64,000 nt of DNA. Source: Pseudorasbora parva. Taxonomy: Eukaryota; Chordata; Actinopteri; Cypriniformes; Gobionidae. Each line of letters opens with the position of its first letter. The first letter of the stretch is position 1. Location: the NCBI RefSeq assembly GCF_024679245.1, contig NC_090185.1, positions 22,381,973 to 22,445,972 on the forward strand, in the 5' to 3' direction. This document shows, piece after piece, positions 59,708 to 64,000 of the stretch. A program made the position numbers and the translations under genes. The notes below the pieces were generated by a model, which saw only the letters and a list, made by a program, of their open reading frames with translations, made no database searches and was not told where the DNA came from.

Positions 59708-62362
59708 ATGGACGAAGGGGAGGACGGCGATGAAGACCACAAGGAAATCCTCGACTCTTCCTCCAAGATGAAGAATGTAACGCCAGGAGGGGGAGCAACG
59801 AGCAGGCTCTCCAACAACAAGGACTTCGCGTCGGTCTCGCGTGGACGCAGCACGGAATCCACCGCGCTCCTCTGTCAAGATGTTTCCAGGAGCGGGTTTG
59901 ACGGCGGCGAGGATGGCACCGGAATGAGATGCGTTATCAACGGAGACTGCCGAAAAGACGAGAGCTTGTCCTCAATCCTCTCCAAGCAGGAGAAGCATAC
60001 AGGTGGAGGCTTCCCAGCATCTGCATGTCACTCCAGCACCTCCAGCATGGACGGCTCGGTCACTCCTGCCCTGACCGCCGCTGGACCCGCTGACAAGAAG
60101 GACTCCAGAGTTTCCTTCTCCAACGCCCCCCCTGCCCTCGGACCGACCCCGAACCCGCCGGCCAATTCTGTGGGCTTTTCCAAGTCTGAGGATGGCCAAA
60201 TCACGGCAGATGATGGGGAAACCAGGGACAATCAAACTTACATGCAGAGGCAGTTCAGCTCCATGCTACAGCCCGGGGTCAACAAATTCTCGCTGCGTAT
60301 GTTTGGGAGCCAAAAGGCAGTGGAGAAGGAGCAGGAACGAGTCAAATCCGCTGGCAACTGGATTATTCATCCATACAGTGATTTCAGGTAGGGATGATGG
60401 ACCAATGGAGACTCAATACCTGGTTGCAAATGCACATGAATTCTATTAAATGGCTGACTTTCCTGGTATAAAAAGCTGCGCTTCGATAAAATGTTACATT
60501 TTCTTAGACAACAACAAAACAAAAACAAAACAAACAACAGAAAAGAAAAGAAGAAAATTGTACAACCGTAAACGCAAATTAGAAACATTTTCAAATATCC
60601 CACATTCAGTAAAGAGCTGTACACTGCACAAAATCATAGTAACAGGGTTGACTATTTAAGATATTCTGACAAATTTAATGCTTTAAGATGCATTAAACAA
60701 GGTGGCATTTGTTTTATTTTCTGAAAGTATACACATAAGTGCCACCTTGTTTAATAACGTCATCTTAAAATGTTAAATTTGTTAGAGGACGTCCTTAAAT
60801 AGTCAACCCTGTTACTGAACACCTGCATTCAATTCTTCTTCGAATACCTTGTAGTGTTATGACCACAATGGCTAGATGTCAACTCTGTTACCTTTTCTTA
60901 AAGTAACAGAGTTGACATTTTAATGTTCGTTGAGCCATTTTGCTCTGGGTCATAATACTACAAGGTGTGCTGATATTTATTAATTCACAAATATTTAGTG
61001 TTCAGTATATAACAGCACTTATTCACTGTACAGTCACAGTAACAGGGTTGACTTTTGGACTAGGACTAAGATCGCCCACATTTTAAGATGACGTTATTAA
61101 CAAACAAGGTGGCAAGCTATTGTCATGTCATCATGATAGTTTTTATTCAAAAAAATCACTTTAATATTTTATTAAACTTATTCAATTATGTCAACTCTGT
61201 TACCATAATTTCCCCTGCATCAGCTTTGAGGGACACAAAAGGCACTCTTTTCATGGAACAACCCATAAGCTTGAATATCAAATATGCGTTTTAATTAGTA
61301 ATAAGGATCGGGAACTCACATATACTTGATTTTTAGTAAACTGAGATGAATTATTGATGGCACACTTGCACCATCTGCACTAAAGCTGTTATGCTTCATG
61401 TCATCAGGTGTGTATAATTTACCAGAACATTTATGGAAATCCTGTTGTACAAAAGCCGGATAAACCTGCTAAAGGAAATTTAGTCAGAAAAACTAACTTT
61501 AAAGTTCTGACATGATAAAGTTTGTAAAGAAATGCACTGGGAATAAAACTTTCTTGTAAAGCCTTACTGGTTTTTAGCTGTGGTTAAAAAGCAGAGTGTA
61601 ATTTATGCCACATAAAATGTAAACTTTAGCATCTGCATTTAAAAATAAAATCAAAATATGCTTGCCCTGAAATAATGGCTCTAAACTGACCCTGGACCCA
61701 TATAGCTCTGGTTTGTTTGTTGTTCTCCCAGGAAGCACTTTGAATGATTTAGTCTTCTCTGTGTCTTCACTTAATTGTCTCCCAGGACACAGAGGCTCAA
61801 ATACAGTGACAAACAGGTTGATTTTATATTAAGCAACCGCCAATAAAGGCTGTTATACAGGGTCGCTACCTCAGTATAGGCAGTAGCTTAATGAAGTTTT
61901 GATTGAGACAGACCCATAATCTGTTTGGCCAATATTTTTCATATCGTCGTTTGCTGGGTCTCCAAAGAGAAACACTCAACAGTGTTAGTACACCACTGTG
62001 CATTCAACGGGAAACAACTCATTTTGTGTAAACAATAACATTTTATGTAATAGACATTCATTATGAGGTGAGAGACAGCAGAAAAAAAACAAGCTCTAAT
62101 TAAAAAACAAACAAAAAAGGTTTGGTTATCAGTATTGTAGTCATGAAACAATAAATATATCATTCTCTAATTATAAATTTTATATATATATATATATATT
62201 TAGAGAATGAGAATATATATTAGAGAATACAATACTATATAAATTATAATCTCTTAAAATAATTCTATATCATAATAAAAAATAAATTCTATCTCATAAT
62301 ATTATCATCTAATTTTAAATGACCATTTCAATATTTATTTATAGAAAAAAAATCTCTGTCTG

Positions 62363-62401
<39 letters not shown>

Positions 62402-62410
62402 GTCTATCTG

Positions 62411-62502
<92 letters not shown>

Positions 62503-62503
62503 A

Positions 62504-62535
<32 letters not shown>

Positions 62536-64000
62536 ATATCTATCTATCTATCTATAATTATAAGTCATAAAAAATATATTACAGTTGTACAAAAAATATT
62601 AAAAACAATAAAAAAATAATACAACACAATAACCAATTACTTTAAATTGCATATTTTAGATATGAAATAATAACACTAAACTCATAAAAATACATATAAA
62701 AATCACAATATATTTATAAATCATACAACTATTTTACATAAAAAATAATTAATAAAAAATAAAATATATTTTTCATATATCCAGCCAGTACAATATTTGA
62801 ATGGATTATTTTAAAAAGATTACTTTTATTATTCAGCTCGTATAGAAAAAGATAACTCAGGAAGAGTTTTTCTCCAACATCAGCATCATTACGCAATCTT
62901 TTAAGCTTTCTGGTTATTTTGCTAGTGACTGTTCATGCACATTTTTTTTTGAGTGTGCATGAGAAAAAAAATAACATAATATAATGGATTTGTTCAAGCT
63001 AGTCTTGGTATTTATTCATAATCACACGTTGCAATGCAGGCCAGTGATCTATTATTATTTGCACAGAGAAGACGAACAGAGCACTGCATTTAAATGAGCT
63101 TTATATGATGGAGCACATATTATTAGAACACAACAGCTACAGCTGCGTAGTGTGTGTGTGTGAGAGCCCAGTTACGATCGCTTCCGAAGTTTTGGTTTCA
63201 GTACCACAGACAGCTCTGCAGTCATATCGCCATAAAGAATCAATAAATCATTGATACACGTTAAAAGAGGCTACTTAGATCTTCATTTCCCACTTAAATC
63301 TCAAACATCTGTAAGCCAAATCCTCCTGTTTTGTCCCGTCTGTATCTCTTTCTCAGAGTCCTTGTGATGACCTTGCATAGGTTGACTATTATTTATTGGT
63401 ACAATATCTCACAATATTGATTCCATCCAACAGGCACTATATCACACGAAAGCTGTTTTATTACGGCTACATCGCCTCTCCTCTCATGTGCATGCAAGGC
63501 TGAGGTTATTTATAGGGTGTATCCCTGTCTCACCGAAAGCACGAGGACTGAATTTCATTTCTTTATTACAAGGGTGTGCCTCATGCCAAACCAAATACAT
63601 GAAAAATGCCACATATGGCAACACATCTTTTTAAAAAAGATATCCCCATATCCTCAAGTGCCCAAGCACCAAGCGAAATAATGAATTCACGCACACAACT
63701 ATACCCTGAGGACTAATTTACAAATGCTCTCAGACATTTTGTCGGAGACATTGAAATGCCCATTTTCATCGCCATTCATGCATAATCTATAAATAAAATG
63801 CATGCATTTAAGAATGTGCCCTGTTCAGGTAATTTAATCCATGTACCCGTTCCTTTATTCTCCACATAGGTTCTACTGGGATTTCACAATGCTTATGTTT
63901 ATGGTGGGCAACTTGATTATCATTCCTGTGGGCATCACCTTCTTCAAGGAGGAGACCACCACCCCTTGGATTATCTTCAACGTAGTGTCCGACACGTTCT
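59708..64000 (+). CDS. hcn2: HCN2 cation channel, partial (exons 1 and start of 2)
   Basis: Exon 1 is 59708-60387 (GT donor at 60388); exon 2 starts at 63870 after tccacatag and runs off the window. Phase 2 splicing restores the DFR-FYWDF junction. 270 residues are visible. Residues 1-174 are Ser/Gly/Asp-rich and probably disordered. The conserved HCN domain runs from about 175 to 226 ([13 protein letters not shown]...[18 protein letters not shown], then IIHPYSDFR). Transmembrane helix S1 begins at about 228 ([19 protein letters not shown]). [14 protein letters not shown] and the neighbouring BSG favour HCN2 over HCN1 and HCN4 (HCN4 has WDLTML). The voltage sensor, pore and cyclic-nucleotide domain lie outside the window. 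From family knowledge, it carries the cAMP-modulated pacemaker current in heart and neurons. The start at 59708 is chosen because the acidic N-terminus begins there; 59606 is an alternative in-frame ATG. Confidence 0.95.
60639..61203. repeat. Structured element with six 14-mers in both orientations
   Basis: The 14-mer gtaacag(g/a)gttgac occurs at 60639-60652 (+), 60802-60815 (-), 60878-60891 (-), 60903-60916 (+), 61039-61052 (+) and 61190-61203 (-). Successive copies are arms of palindromes: 60639-60815 pairs around its centre near 60727 (aacaaggtggca against tgccaccttgtt), and 60850-60970 pairs around 60897. It is non-coding and lies in HCN2 intron 1. It is probably a compound foldback transposon. 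Confidence 0.8.
61204..63869 (+). other. HCN2 intron 1, remainder
   Basis: AT-rich intron with a short palindromic TA-rich stretch near 62165-62235 and the TCTA array. No exon or coding transposon was seen. Confidence 0.5.
62357..62555. repeat. (TCTA)n tetranucleotide microsatellite
   Basis: About 48 repeats of tcta/atct with a few variants (tgtc, aact, atat). Frames through it give only Ser-Ile-Tyr-Leu repeats and are not genes. Confidence 0.95.

Noticed and set aside
62357..62555. Regular repeat array considered as CRISPR-like
   Set aside because: The units are 4 bp without spacers; it is a microsatellite in vertebrate DNA.
62319..62570. 83-codon Ser-Ile-Tyr-Leu repeat frame
   Set aside because: It is the TCTA microsatellite read in frame.

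Overview
This window is vertebrate nuclear DNA, most likely from a cyprinid-type teleost. The evidence is split genes with GT-AG introns, an AT-rich background crowded with DNA transposons typical of these fishes (Tc1, hAT, TTAA-target, PIF/Harbinger-like and foldback MITEs), a BEL/Pao retrotransposon, and long microsatellites. The species and the nesting estimates are inference. No bacterial features, CRISPR arrays or rRNA genes were seen.

Three host genes lie head to tail on the + strand. (1) FSTL3 (3853-13780, five coding exons, 246 aa) is a secreted follistatin-like binder of activin/GDF ligands. (2) BSG/basigin (39691-57415, eight coding exons, 396 aa) is a type I membrane Ig protein. 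It includes the extra membrane-distal Ig domain on a 351-nt exon that could be skipped in frame. (3) HCN2 (from 59708 to beyond the right edge) is a hyperpolarization-activated cation channel, of which exon 1 and the start of exon 2 are present. All exon boundaries given were read from splice sites and kept in frame by hand. BSG-HCN2 adjacency matches human 19p13.3; FSTL3 lies in the same human region but on the other side of HCN2, so the local order differs.

The rest is mobile DNA and its remains. 1-423: reverse-transcriptase relic. 3181-3353: near-perfect palindrome upstream of FSTL3. FSTL3 intron 2: a dead Tc1 element carrying a TTAA-flanked transposon. 15218-22258: a complete BEL/Pao element on the - strand with two 505-bp LTRs that look identical, a 5-bp target duplication and one open 1974-codon reading frame, the youngest element here. 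22260-39200: a PIF/Harbinger-like MITE, several hAT MITEs with 8-bp target duplications, a second dead Tc1 with a hAT MITE inside it, long foldback elements, and a 5'-truncated LINE ending in (GAA)n. BSG intron 1 (11 kb): two hAT-type elements, a 258-bp tandem duplication, an element containing a tRNA-like sequence, and a short relic identical to part of BSG exon 2. HCN2 intron 1: an unusual element with six copies of a 14-mer in both orientations, and a TCTA microsatellite.

The host genes share no evident pathway; they are linked by position. I found no clear new biological system. The best leads are the exon-2 relic, the structured 14-mer element, the young BEL copy and the tRNA-like sequence inside a repeat.
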